From Paractinoplanes tereljensis (GTDB lineage: Bacteria > Actinomycetota > Actinomycetes > Mycobacteriales > Micromonosporaceae): a DNA stretch of 64,000 nucleotides. Within the stretch, counting starts at the first letter, position 1. Every line of letters starts with the position of its first letter. Below the pieces are notes generated by a model. That model worked only from the letters and a program-made list of their open reading frames with translations. It had not been told where the DNA came from and made no database searches. The stretch is from assembly GCF_016862435.1 (NCBI RefSeq), contig NZ_BOMY01000031.1:1-64000 (forward strand). The letters run 5' to 3'. Position numbers and translations under genes: made by a program. Of this stretch, positions 25,552-34,531 are shown in pieces.

Positions 25552-26906
25552 ACGCGGGGCAGGCCGGCGATCGCTGTCGCGACCGCTTCCTCGCTGAGCG
25601 CGTGGTCCTCCATGTCGCCGGCCAGGAACCGGCCGTACGCGGGCAGGTCCAGGTGTCCGTGGCCGCACAGCGCGGTGAGGATCACCTTCTCCTCGCCGGT
25701 CTCCTTGCAGCGCAGCGCCTCCTCGATGCAGGCGGCCAGGGCGTGGGTCGGCTCCGGGGCCGGGATGATGCCCTCGGTGCGGGCGAAGGTCACGCCGGCC
25801 TCGAAGCACTCCTTCTGCGTCTTGGCGACCGCCTCCATCAGGCCGAGCTCGTAGACGTGCGAGATCAGCGGCGACATGCCGTGGTAGCGCAGCCCGCCGG
25901 CGTGGATCGGGTCGGGGATGAAGTCGTGGCCGAGCGTGTGCATCTTCATCAGCGGCGTCATGCCGGCGGTGTCGCCGAAGTCGTACGCGTAGACGCCCTT
26001 GGTCAGCGACGGGCACGAGGCCGGCTCGACCGCCCGGATGGTCGGGTTCATCGTGCCGGCCAGTTTCTCCCGCAGGAACGGGAAGGCCAGCCCGCCGAAG
26101 TTGGAGCCACCGCCGGTGCAGCCGACGATGACGTCCGGCGTAGCGCCCACCTTGGCCAGCTGGAGCAGGGCTTCCTCGCCGATGATGGTCTGGTGCAGCA
26201 GCACGTGGTTGAGCACGCTGCCCAGCGCGTAGTTGGTGTCGGCGTGCTGCGCGGCCACCTCGACGGCCTCGCTGATCGCGATGCCGAGCGAGCCGGGGGA
26301 GTCGGGGTGCTCGGCGAGGATCTTGCGCCCGGCGTCGGTCAGATTCGAGGGCGACGGGTGGATCGTGCCGCCGAACGTCTCAATCATGATCTTCCGGTAC
26401 GGCTTCTGATCGTACGAGGCCCGCACCTGCCAGATCTCCACGTCCAGCCCGTACTGTGCGCCGGCGAAGGCCAACGCCGTACCCCACTGGCCGGCCCCGG
26501 TCTCGGTGGTGAGCCGGCGGATGCCGGCCGCCGCGTTGTAGAAGGCCTGCGGCACGGCGGTGTTCGGCTTGTGCGAACCGGCCGGCGAGACACCCTCGTA
26601 CTTGTAGTAGATCTTCGCCGGGGTGCCGAGCGCTTTCTCCAGGCGGTGGGCCCGGTAGAGCGGCGACGGCCGCCAGAGGCGATAGACGTCGAGCACCTCC
26701 TCGGGGATCGGCACGTAACGCTCGGTGGTCACCTCCTGCTCGATGAGGGCCATCGGGAACAGCGGCGCGAGGTCGTCCGGCCCCACCGGCTGCAGGGTGC
26801 CGGGGTGCAGAACGGGCGGTGGTGGCGAGGGCAGATCCGGCACCAGGTTGTACCAGTTCCGCGGCATCTCCGATTCGGACAGCAGAATCTTCGAGTCAGA
26901 CGTCAT
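25548..26906 (-). CDS. trpB2: TrpB2-type tryptophan synthase beta-like enzyme
   Basis: 452 residues. The PLP lysine is Lys113 in GVSPAGSHKPNTA, the phosphate-binding loop is GCTGGGSNFGG, and ETGAGQWGTALAFA is the family hallmark. It is longer than TrpB1 (about 400) with the N-terminal extension seen in TrpB2. No trpA is adjacent; TrpB2 can make tryptophan from indole and serine or act as a salvage enzyme. A GATGAT box 6 nt before the ATG suggests a leaderless start. Confidence 0.88.
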   Translation of the reverse strand: MTSDSKILLSESEMPRNWYNLVPDLPSPPPPVLHPGTLQPVGPDDLAPLFPMALIEQEVTTERYVPIPEEVLDVYRLWRPSPLYRAHRLEKALGTPAKIYYKYEGVSPAGSHKPNTAVPQAFYNAAAGIRRLTTETGAGQWGTALAFAGAQYGLDVEIWQVRASYDQKPYRKIMIETFGGTIHPSPSNLTDAGRKILAEHPDSPGSLGIAISEAVEVAAQHADTNYALGSVLNHVLLHQTIIGEEALLQLAKVGATPDVIVGCTGGGSNFGGLAFPFLREKLAGTMNPTIRAVEPASCPSLTKGVYAYDFGDTAGMTPLMKMHTLGHDFIPDPIHAGGLRYHGMSPLISHVYELGLMEAVAKTQKECFEAGVTFARTEGIIPAPEPTHALAACIEEALRCKETGEEKVILTALCGHGHLDLPAYGRFLAGDMEDHALSEEAVATAIAGLPRV

Positions 26907-26957
26907 GGCCTGATCATCGCTGCTGGACCCACCGTCATGACATCCCCGACACGGTGT

Positions 26958-29900
26958 TTACCACTCGCCCGGGGTGTCGTCCGAGACCGACGCATGTACC
27001 CGGAACAGCGCGTCCACCAGGCCACCGCGAACCTTACCGGCGATCTCCGGCAACTCCAGCGTGGCCACAATCTTGGAGCACGTCGACGTATCGCCGGGTA
27101 GGCCGCCGATGCCCCTGGTGGCCGCGTACCGCACGATCGAGGATTGGTGGCCGAGAAGCCGGCAACAGAGGTTCCAGGCCTCCGAGGTGCTGACCCGGAG
27201 TCTGCCGAGAGCGAACAGGGCGCTTGTTGCCACCGTCACCGCATCATCATCGTCATCGGTCAGAGTGTCGGAAATGAACGATTCGAGGGCTCGTGCCAGG
27301 TGGCTGGCCGCGTGGCGTCGCCACTCCGGCGCCGGCTGCGTGCATTCAACCAGCGTATTGATCGCACCGACCCGCCGGGCGAGCGACGTATCCGAGAGCG
27401 AGATGAACTCGAGATACTCGATATCCGACCGTTTCAGGCCCGACAACCGGGCCGAAGCGGCGAGGACCCACGGCAGCGTGTCGCGGGATCTGTCCTCGGC
27501 CAAGCTCGCCAAACGCTCGACGACGGCGGGGAAGCGGGTGGCGAACCTGCCGAGGTAGACCTCGGCCCAGCCACACAGGATCGGCGCCTCATTCGCAAGA
27601 GTGGTCAGCATCGCTTCGACCACCTCGGGATCACCGCCGCCGAGCCGGTTCAGGGCGTAGGCCGGCCAGCTCCGGGCATCCGCCGAGGTGTCGCGATCGA
27701 GAAGCATGCGGACCAGCCTGGTGCGGACTTCGGGCAGGTTATCGCCCAGCCAGCCGAGGCCTGTCGCCGCGACTCCGCGTCGGCATTCGGAGCTTGCCGG
27801 GTAGTCAATCCACTCGATGAAGAGTGCGCGAAGCCGTGCTCGTGGCTCACCGGCTCCCGCGAAGGCAGCGGCCGTTTCCGCCATCGTGTAGGGCAGCCGG
27901 AAGTACGGACCGCCGTCCTTCTCATTCTCTTTCTGGGTGATTCGGTGAGGAATCGAGTCGACCAACCTCGCGATCGGGCCAGGACTGCGGTCGGCATCGT
28001 CATGGAAATCGTGAAGGGCGTTGGCCGCCTCGTCGGCCGTCGGCACGTCACCGGACACAACCAGGTCGATGAGGGCATCCCGGGCTGAGTCCCGATCGCC
28101 GACGAGGGCCTCCGCGCGCAACCGCCAGACCAGCGACGAATGTCGGCCGCTGCGGTCCAGGTATCGGCGGGCGACGTCGATCACCGGGGTGCTCCGCCAG
28201 CTACGAAACACCTGGGCGGCCGCCGTCGGCACATTGTCCCCGAACTCGTTTCGGTCCAGGACGAACAGGTCGATGACCGGCTCGACGATGCGGCCGATCA
28301 GTTCGTCGTCCAGTCCGGTCAGCAGCGACGGGCTCTCACCCAGGATCTCGCCCGCGAAAAGGTGGTCGCGGCGGAGCCAGTCCTCGTAGGGGCTGCCGGC
28401 GTCGAGGATGTGCGCCACGGTCCGCCGGGCCTGGTCGCCGCGTTGCATGCTGACGGCCAGTAGGTTGACGTTGCGCCATTCCGCGCTGTGGATGCCGTGC
28501 TCGGTCAGATGGTCGAGGACCGACCGGGCGTTGATCGCACACGCGGCGAGATGTTCCTGCAGGGCCCGGTGGCCGAAGGCGAACTGACCCGGTCCGGACT
28601 CGACGAGCAGCCCGGCCCGGCCGACCGCGTAGCGCAGGAGATCGCGGGCCGCCCAGCGAGCCCGCCCGGGATCCATGGTCGCGGTCAGCGCCGTCGTCAG
28701 TTCGTACTCCAGCGTGGCCGACTCGACGACCGACGTGCTGCCGGGCTGCAGGAGTCCCGCGTGGATGCGGTAGGCGACCGTCTCCAGGGCCTGCCGGATC
28801 TCGCCGCGGTCGAGCTGGCCCGGTCGTTCGGCGGGCACGATGCCGCGGTCGCTGTCCCAGTCGTTGAGCAGCATCTCGACGGCGATGTCGTAGAGCGCGT
28901 GGCGCTCCCGCGGGAGCCGGTCGATGGTTCCGCGTTCGACGATGATGCGCGCGATGATCGACAGCAGGAGCGGGCTCTCGGCGAGTGCCGATATCCGGGA
29001 GTCCTTCATGATGCGCTTGGCCAGCCGCTCGGTGCTCTCGCCCGGGCCGATGGCGCCGGCCAGGAACTGCTTGACCTGGTCGGTGGAGAACGGCGCCAGT
29101 TCGAAGTGTTCGAAGCTCGCGGCCAGCGGGCGCGGGTCGTAACCGACGATTCGGGAGCTGACCACGATCGTCGCGTTCGGGTAGCGGTCGGCGAACAGGT
29201 CGACCTTGGCCAGCAACTCCTTGCGCTTGCTGACACTCGGTGCCTCGTCCACGCCGTCGACGAGCAGCAGGCCCCGGCCGGACCGGAAGATCTCGTCGAA
29301 GAACTCGCGGTCGAGCTCCAGGTCGAACCACCGCTGCACGTCGCCGACCGCCTCGGCGGTCAGGCTGGAACCGTGCAGCGCGAGGTCCCGGACCCGGAGG
29401 AGCACCGGGGTCAGAGCCGCCGCGGGTTCCGCCAGGCTGGTTCCGGCGTGCGCCCGCGTGATCATGTTCAGCAGCGTGGTCTTGCCGCACCCAGGCCCGC
29501 CCAGCACGACGATGCGGCGCGGTTTCACCCCGTACAGCAGGCTTTCGGTGTTGTATCTCGCCCGGTCCTTGACCGCGCGTCGCACCTGTTGCGCGACGCC
29601 CGGAGTCAGCCGGTCGGTCGCCGGTGGTTCGGTGTGGAAGGGCAACAGGTCCGGGATGACCACGGCGCCGGCGGACAGGGCGGTCTCGGCGCGCCGCCGC
29701 TGGCCCCGGGTGTAATCCTCGATCGTCGTGTCCGGCCGGGCGGCCGCCCCGTTGCGCCGGCGCCAACCGGTGTGCCGCTCGACGTCGTGCGTGACGGCGT
29801 CGACCTGCCAGCGCCACCCGGCATGGCTCAGCGTGCGGGACTGCCGGTCGGCAATGCCGGAAACGGCGTCCGGAAGTGCGGCTTTCGGTGGCAGGTCGGC

Positions 29901-30236
29901 GCCACCGAGAAGTACCGGAATCACCAGCTTGCCGGGCTCGTCCAGGGCGAGTTGCATTTCCTGGCGAACCCAGTCCGTTTCGGAGTCGATCCGCCGCCGG
30001 CTCCATTCGTCGGTCGATTTCAACCACTCCGGGCCGATCAGGACCAGGACGACCGGTGCGGCCGTGACCTCATCGCGCAGCCGGGACGGCCACTCGGAGC
30101 CGCCCGGCAGCGAGATGTCGAGAAAGACGCGATCCGCGCCGAAGGTGTCGGTCAAATGCTGGAACAACGCACGGGCATCGCCCGCGGAGTGTTCCCGTCG
30201 ATAGGAGAGGAAAATCCGGCCAGAACCCGACGGCAC
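26958..30236 (-). CDS. TIR-NACHT STAND protein, candidate anti-phage NLR
   Basis: 1092 residues. Residues 7-155 are a TIR_2 domain (RIFLSYRREHSAGDARALF; DRVFLDISLPGG; VVLVLIGPEWL), with Glu93 (DWVRQEM) at the place of the NADase glutamate. A NACHT ATPase follows: Walker A GGPGCGKTT (246-254) and Walker B GLLLVDGVDEAP (322-333, DGVDE). The C-terminal 500 residues are helical with HEAT-like units. In bacteria this architecture is a phage sensor that oligomerises and depletes NAD+. GTG 30236 stands 6 nt after TAGAAT (30243-30248, minus strand), so it has its own leaderless promoter although only 16 bp separate it from the upstream gene. Parts of the 3' half look less GC-rich than neighbours. Defence is inference. 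Confidence 0.88.
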   Translation of the reverse strand: MPSGSGRIFLSYRREHSAGDARALFQHLTDTFGADRVFLDISLPGGSEWPSRLRDEVTAAPVVLVLIGPEWLKSTDEWSRRRIDSETDWVRQEMQLALDEPGKLVIPVLLGGADLPPKAALPDAVSGIADRQSRTLSHAGWRWQVDAVTHDVERHTGWRRRNGAAARPDTTIEDYTRGQRRRAETALSAGAVVIPDLLPFHTEPPATDRLTPGVAQQVRRAVKDRARYNTESLLYGVKPRRIVVLGGPGCGKTTLLNMITRAHAGTSLAEPAAALTPVLLRVRDLALHGSSLTAEAVGDVQRWFDLELDREFFDEIFRSGRGLLLVDGVDEAPSVSKRKELLAKVDLFADRYPNATIVVSSRIVGYDPRPLAASFEHFELAPFSTDQVKQFLAGAIGPGESTERLAKRIMKDSRISALAESPLLLSIIARIIVERGTIDRLPRERHALYDIAVEMLLNDWDSDRGIVPAERPGQLDRGEIRQALETVAYRIHAGLLQPGSTSVVESATLEYELTTALTATMDPGRARWAARDLLRYAVGRAGLLVESGPGQFAFGHRALQEHLAACAINARSVLDHLTEHGIHSAEWRNVNLLAVSMQRGDQARRTVAHILDAGSPYEDWLRRDHLFAGEILGESPSLLTGLDDELIGRIVEPVIDLFVLDRNEFGDNVPTAAAQVFRSWRSTPVIDVARRYLDRSGRHSSLVWRLRAEALVGDRDSARDALIDLVVSGDVPTADEAANALHDFHDDADRSPGPIARLVDSIPHRITQKENEKDGGPYFRLPYTMAETAAAFAGAGEPRARLRALFIEWIDYPASSECRRGVAATGLGWLGDNLPEVRTRLVRMLLDRDTSADARSWPAYALNRLGGGDPEVVEAMLTTLANEAPILCGWAEVYLGRFATRFPAVVERLASLAEDRSRDTLPWVLAASARLSGLKRSDIEYLEFISLSDTSLARRVGAINTLVECTQPAPEWRRHAASHLARALESFISDTLTDDDDDAVTVATSALFALGRLRVSTSEAWNLCCRLLGHQSSIVRYAATRGIGGLPGDTSTCSKIVATLELPEIAGKVRGGLVDALFRVHASVSDDTPGEW

Positions 30237-30242
30237 TCCGTC

Positions 30243-30248
30243 ATTCTA
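30243..30248 (-). promoter_or_regulatory. Leaderless -10 box of the TIR-NACHT gene
   Basis: Minus strand TAGAAT, 6 nt, then GTG 30236. It is the best -10 match among the leaderless starts here and shows that the gene need not rely on the acyl-CoA dehydrogenase promoter. Confidence 0.55.
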
Positions 30249-30252
30249 GGCG

Positions 30253-31374
30253 TTACAGGCCGTACGTCTTGCCGATGATGTCGCGTTGGATCTCGCTGGT
30301 GCCGCCGTAGACCGTGGACACCAGGGCGGCCCGGACGTGGCGTTCCATGTCGTACTCCGTCGCGTAGCCGTAGCCGCCCATCATCTGCATGCCGGCCAGG
30401 GCCACCTCGCGGGCCACCTCGGTGGTCTTCAGCTTCACCATCGAGCTCTCCCGCGGCAGGACCCGGGACGGGTCGCGGTCGACCAGTTCGGCGGTGCGGT
30501 AGACCAGCAGCTTGCAGCACTCGATCTCGGTGGCCAGGTCGGCGATGCGGTGCCGCAGGGCCTGGAAACTGCCGATCGGGCGGCCGAACTGCTTGCGTTC
30601 CTTCACATAGCCCAGCGTGTCGTCGAAGGCGCGCCGGGCGGTGCCCAGCATCAGCGCGGCCAGGATGAGCCGTTCCAGGTTGAGGCCGGCCATCAGCTGC
30701 TTCCAGCCCTCGCCGACCACTCCGACGACGGCATCCGACGGCACGAAGCAGTCGGTGAAGTAGAGGTCGTTGACCTCCTTGCCGCCCATCGTGTCGATGC
30801 CGCTGATCCGCAGTCCGGGCGTGTCGGCCGGCACCATGAACATGGTCAGCCCGGCGTGCTCGCCGGGAACGCCGCCGGTGCGCGCGACCAGCAGGATCGC
30901 GTCGGCGAAGTGGGCGTTGGAGCACCAGGTCTTCTGCCCGTTGATCACGTAGCCGCCGTCCGGGCCGGGAACCGCCCGGCAGGAGAGGGCCGCGACGTCC
31001 GATCCGGCCTCCGGCTCGGACATGGCAATCGAGAAGGTACGGCCGGTGGCGGTACCGCCGACGATGGCCTTCTGCTGGTCGGCGGAGCCGAAGCGGCTGA
31101 TCGCGCCGGCCACGATGGACGAGGTGGCGAACCCGCCGATCGGGGCCAGCCCGTAGGCGGTGTGCTCGAGGAACAGGCACATGTCGACCGCGCTGCTCTC
31201 GATCACCTCCAGCCAGCCGAGGTCGGCCATCTTCTGGTACAGGCCCTGGTGGTGCTTGTGCAGGCCGTTCTCGGTGAGGGCGTCGCGCTGGGCCCGGGTG
31301 CCGGTCTCGCGCTTGCAGAAGTCGTCGATGGCCGCCGCGAAAGCGCGCTGCTCGTCGGTCAAATCAAGATCCAC
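30253..31374 (-). CDS. Acyl-CoA dehydrogenase
   Basis: 373 residues covering all three ACAD domains: N-terminal helices, the middle beta domain with FSIAMSEPEAGSDVAALSCRA and QKTWCSNA, and the C-terminal FAD helices with MMGGYGYATEYDMERHVR and GTSEIQRDIIGK. It oxidises an acyl-CoA to the enoyl-CoA with FAD. GTG 31374 has GGAGGG 6 nt upstream; ATG 31434 would run through the operator. Divergent from the aldehyde dehydrogenase with a shared 15-bp motif. Confidence 0.9.
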   Translation of the reverse strand: MDLDLTDEQRAFAAAIDDFCKRETGTRAQRDALTENGLHKHHQGLYQKMADLGWLEVIESSAVDMCLFLEHTAYGLAPIGGFATSSIVAGAISRFGSADQQKAIVGGTATGRTFSIAMSEPEAGSDVAALSCRAVPGPDGGYVINGQKTWCSNAHFADAILLVARTGGVPGEHAGLTMFMVPADTPGLRISGIDTMGGKEVNDLYFTDCFVPSDAVVGVVGEGWKQLMAGLNLERLILAALMLGTARRAFDDTLGYVKERKQFGRPIGSFQALRHRIADLATEIECCKLLVYRTAELVDRDPSRVLPRESSMVKLKTTEVAREVALAGMQMMGGYGYATEYDMERHVRAALVSTVYGGTSEIQRDIIGKTYGL

Positions 31375-31421
31375 GTCAATCCCTCCACGGGGCTGTACTT
31401 GGGATTGACGCGACCGTAACA

Positions 31422-31436
31422 TATCAAATATCAAAT
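31422..31436. promoter_or_regulatory. GntR operator candidate, copy 1
   Basis: TATCAAATATCAAAT, identical to 33493-33507. It lies between the divergent acyl-CoA dehydrogenase and aldehyde dehydrogenase starts in an otherwise GC-rich region. Internally it is two direct ATCAAAT units. Confidence 0.7.
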
Positions 31437-31448
31437 CTTGGAGGTGCC

Positions 31449-32876
31449 ATGGAAGCCGTCTCCAGAGCTCGAGAAGCCGCCAGCTGGTGGGCCGGGCTGA
31501 GCTTCCGCGAGCGACGCGATCATCTGTTGAACTGGAAACGAGTCATCGCCGCCCGATCCGACGAGCTGGGCGACGTCATACACGAAGAGACCGGCAAGCC
31601 GGTCGGCGATGCCCTGCTCGAAATCATGCTGGCTGTCGAGCACCTGGACTGGGCCGCCCGCAACGCGCCCCGGGTCCTGAAACGCCGCCGGGTCCGGTCG
31701 GGGCTGCTCGCCGCCGACCAGGGCGCGGCTGTCGAATACCGGCCGCTCGGCGTGATCGGCGTGATCGGCCCGTGGAACTATCCGGTCTACACGCCGCTCG
31801 GCTCGATCTCCTACGCCCTCGCGGCCGGCAACGCGGTGGTGTTCAAGCCGAGCGAGCACACTCCACGGACGGGGGAGTGGCTGGCCGCGGCGTGGGCCGC
31901 TATCTCTGCGAAGCCGGTCCTGCAGGTGATCACCGGCGACGGCGCGGTCGGCGCGCAGCTGGTCGCGGCGGGCGTCGACAAGATCGCGTTCACCGGGTCG
32001 GCGGCGACCGGCCGCAGGGTGATGGCCGCCTGCGCGGAGACCCTCACCCCGGTGGTGATCGAGGGCGGAGGCAAGGACGCGATGATCGTCGCGGCCGACG
32101 CCGATCTCGACGCCGCCGCCAAGGCGGCGGCCTTCGGTGGGTTCGGCAACGCGGGCCAGACCTGCGCCGGAGTCGAGAGGGTGTACGTCGAACGCGCCGT
32201 CTACCCGGAGTTCCTGGCCAAGCTGGCCGCGATCGCCGAGAGCGTCGAGCCGAGCGAGGACGGCCCCTACGGCCGGATGACCGTCGCCACCCAGGTCGAC
32301 ATCGTCCGCAACCACGTCGACGACGCTCTCGCCAAGGGCGGCAGGGCGGTGGTCGGCGGCCCGGAATCGATCAAGCCGCCGTACGTCTTCCCGGTCGTTC
32401 TCGCCGAGGTCCCCGAGGACAGCACCGCGGTGACCGAGGAAACCTTCGGCCCGACCGTCGTGGTCAACCCGGTCTCGTCGCTGGACGAGGCGGTGAGCCT
32501 GGCCAACGCGTCCCGCTACGGCCTGGCCGCGTCGATCTTCTCGTCCGACCGCGGCAACTCCCTGAAGATCGCTCGGCGGCTCCGCACCGGCGCTGCCTCG
32601 ATCAACTCGGTGCTGGGCTTCGCCGGCGTGCCCGCGCTGCCCTTCGGCGGAGTGGGCGACTCCGGCTTCGGCCGGGTCCACGGCGCCGACGGGCTACGGG
32701 AGTTCAGCCGGCCTCAGTCGGTCACGTGGCGTCGCCTCAAGGCGCCGATGGACGTGATGAGCCTGACCCGGGATCCGGCGGTGCTTGACCGTGCAATCCG
32801 GATCTTCCGGCTGCGCCACGCTAGGGGAGCTGCCAACAGTGCTAGCTCCAAATGGCCTGGTCATCCAGGTGCTTGA
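31449..32876 (+). CDS. Aldehyde dehydrogenase
   Basis: 475 residues. The NAD site is GVIGPWNYPVYTPLG and FTGSAATGRRV; the general-base Glu is in VVIEGGGKDAMIV (usually ELGGK); the catalytic Cys is in GNAGQTCAGVERVY. It oxidises an aldehyde to the acid. GGAGGT stands 5 nt before the ATG. The C-terminal 20 residues (RLRHARGAANSASSK) extend past the usual end and overlap the facing GntR gene by 35 bp. Induction with the acyl-CoA dehydrogenase and LLM genes is inferred from the shared operator. Confidence 0.9.
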   Translation: MEAVSRAREAASWWAGLSFRERRDHLLNWKRVIAARSDELGDVIHEETGKPVGDALLEIMLAVEHLDWAARNAPRVLKRRRVRSGLLAADQGAAVEYRPLGVIGVIGPWNYPVYTPLGSISYALAAGNAVVFKPSEHTPRTGEWLAAAWAAISAKPVLQVITGDGAVGAQLVAAGVDKIAFTGSAATGRRVMAACAETLTPVVIEGGGKDAMIVAADADLDAAAKAAAFGGFGNAGQTCAGVERVYVERAVYPEFLAKLAAIAESVEPSEDGPYGRMTVATQVDIVRNHVDDALAKGGRAVVGGPESIKPPYVFPVVLAEVPEDSTAVTEETFGPTVVVNPVSSLDEAVSLANASRYGLAASIFSSDRGNSLKIARRLRTGAASINSVLGFAGVPALPFGGVGDSGFGRVHGADGLREFSRPQSVTWRRLKAPMDVMSLTRDPAVLDRAIRIFRLRHARGAANSASSKWPGHPGA

Positions 32877-33480
32877 TCAGCAGGTCGGCGCCGTCCGTGA
32901 AGTGTCGGGTCATCACGGCACGGGCGGCGTCGGGGTCACGCGCGGTGAACGCGGCCAGCAACAGCTCGTGGTCCTGCTTCATGCTGCCGCGCCACCGGGC
33001 GTCCGACGAGTAGAAGCGAACCGGTGTGTACCGGGTCGCCGTGTGCAGGAACCAGCTCAGCTTCCGGGCCTCGGCGATCCGGTTGATCGTCCGGTGGAAG
33101 CCGAACTCGAGCCGCTCCACCTCCTCGGCCGGCTTGGCTCGCTGCAGGGCCTTGTCGGCGACGACCAGCTCGTCGAGCTGCCCGTCGGTGATCGCCACCG
33201 CGACCCGGGCGGCCAGCTCCCCGGCGATGTCACCCTGCAGCTGGAACAGGTCGTGCACGTCCTGCTTGGACAGCGGCGATACGACGTACCCCTTGCGGGG
33301 TTGAAGTTCGACCATGTCCTCGCCGCGCAGCGTCAGCAGCGCCTCGCGCACCGGCGTGATGCTCACGCCGAGCTGCGCGGCGATCTCCTCGAGGCGGACC
33401 CGGGCGCCGGGCCGCAGCTCGCCGGACATGATCCGCGCGCGCAGCGCGGAGGCAACTTCGTCGGAGAGCTGGGGTCGCAT
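32842..33480 (-). CDS. GntR family regulator, FCD subfamily
   Basis: 212 residues. The winged helix is VASALRARIMSGELRPGARVRLEEIAAQLGVSITPVREAL. The all-helical FCD effector domain carries the metal-ligand pattern (FHRTINR, HELLLAAF, MTRHF). FCD regulators sense small organic acids. ATG 33480 is chosen over an ATG six codons earlier because the operator copy would otherwise lie inside the gene. It sits between two copies of TATCAAATATCAAAT and probably controls both promoter regions and itself. Confidence 0.9.
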   Translation of the reverse strand: MRPQLSDEVASALRARIMSGELRPGARVRLEEIAAQLGVSITPVREALLTLRGEDMVELQPRKGYVVSPLSKQDVHDLFQLQGDIAGELAARVAVAITDGQLDELVVADKALQRAKPAEEVERLEFGFHRTINRIAEARKLSWFLHTATRYTPVRFYSSDARWRGSMKQDHELLLAAFTARDPDAARAVMTRHFTDGADLLIKHLDDQAIWS

Positions 33481-33492
33481 AAGTCGGCACAG

Positions 33493-33507
33493 TATCAAAT
33501 ATCAAAT
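33493..33507. promoter_or_regulatory. GntR operator candidate, copy 2
   Basis: TATCAAATATCAAAT between the divergent GntR and LLM genes, 12 nt upstream of the GntR start codon and about 20 nt upstream of the LLM start. It is identical to copy 1, 2 kb away. Confidence 0.7.
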
Positions 33508-33526
33508 CAAACCGGAGGTGCGTGAG

Positions 33527-34531
33527 ATGCGGCTGGGCACATCACTGATGTACGCGGGGGATCCGCGCTCGGCCGCCGACCAGGTGGCCGGCTGGGAGGA
33601 GGCGGGCCTCGACATCGTCTGGGTCTCCGAGGCGTACGGCTTCGACGCCCCGACCATCATGGGCTATCTGGCGGCCCGCACGTCACGGGTCGAGATCGGG
33701 TCGGCGATCCTGCCGCTCTACTCGCGGACCCCCGCGCTGCTCGCGCAGACCGCGGCCGGCCTGGACGCGATGTCCGGCGGCCGGGCCATCCTGGGACTCG
33801 GCGCCTCCGGGCCGCAGGTCATCGAGGGTTGGCACGGCGTCCGCTACGACAAGCCGGTGACCCGCACCCGGGAGACGATCGAGATCTGCCGGGCGGCCTG
33901 GCGGCGCGAGGTGCTGATTCACGACGGCGAATACCAGTTGCCGCTGCCCGGCGGTCTCGGCAAACCACTGAAGATGCTCACCCACCCGGTCCGGGACCGC
34001 ATTCCGATTTACGTGGCCGCGCTCGGTGAGGCCAACGTGCGGATGACGGCCGAGGTCGCCGACGGGTGGATGCCCTTCATGTACGTACCGGAGAAGGCCT
34101 TTGATGTTTGGGGGTCGGCTCTTTCGGCCCGAAGCGACGAGCTGCCGCCGCTCGAGATCGTGGCCGGCGGGATGCTCGCGATCGGCGATGACGTCACCGA
34201 GCTGCGCGATCTCGGGCGTCCGCTGATCGCGCTCTACGTCGGCGGGATGGGCGCTCGCGGCCGCAATTTCTATCACGACCTGGTCAGCCGATATGGATAT
34301 GCCGCCGAGGCCGACAAGATCCAGGAGTTGTACCTGTCCGGCCGCAAGGCGGAGGCGGCCGCCGCGGTCCCCGCCGAACTGCTGGAACGCACCAGCCTGA
34401 TCGGCCCGGAATCGTACGTCCGGGACCGCATCGCCGCCTTCCGGGAATCCGGCGTGACCGTGCTCAACGTGACCCCGATCGGCGACGACTCGGTCCGCCT
34501 GATCGCCACCGTGAAGGAGATGCTCGGATGA
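33527..34531 (+). CDS. LLM class F420-dependent oxidoreductase
   Basis: 334-residue luciferase-like TIM barrel. MRLGTSLMYAGDPRSAADQVAGWEEAGLDIVWVSEAYGFDAPTIMG (opening helices), VEIGSAILPLYSRTPALLAQTAAGLDAMSGGRAILGLGASGPQVIEGWHGV (the bulge that binds F420) and PIYVAALGEANVRMTAEVADGW identify the family. GGAGGTG precedes the ATG. It overlaps the next gene (ATGA). The hydride-transfer substrate is unknown. Confidence 0.88.
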   Translation: MRLGTSLMYAGDPRSAADQVAGWEEAGLDIVWVSEAYGFDAPTIMGYLAARTSRVEIGSAILPLYSRTPALLAQTAAGLDAMSGGRAILGLGASGPQVIEGWHGVRYDKPVTRTRETIEICRAAWRREVLIHDGEYQLPLPGGLGKPLKMLTHPVRDRIPIYVAALGEANVRMTAEVADGWMPFMYVPEKAFDVWGSALSARSDELPPLEIVAGGMLAIGDDVTELRDLGRPLIALYVGGMGARGRNFYHDLVSRYGYAAEADKIQELYLSGRKAEAAAAVPAELLERTSLIGPESYVRDRIAAFRESGVTVLNVTPIGDDSVRLIATVKEMLG

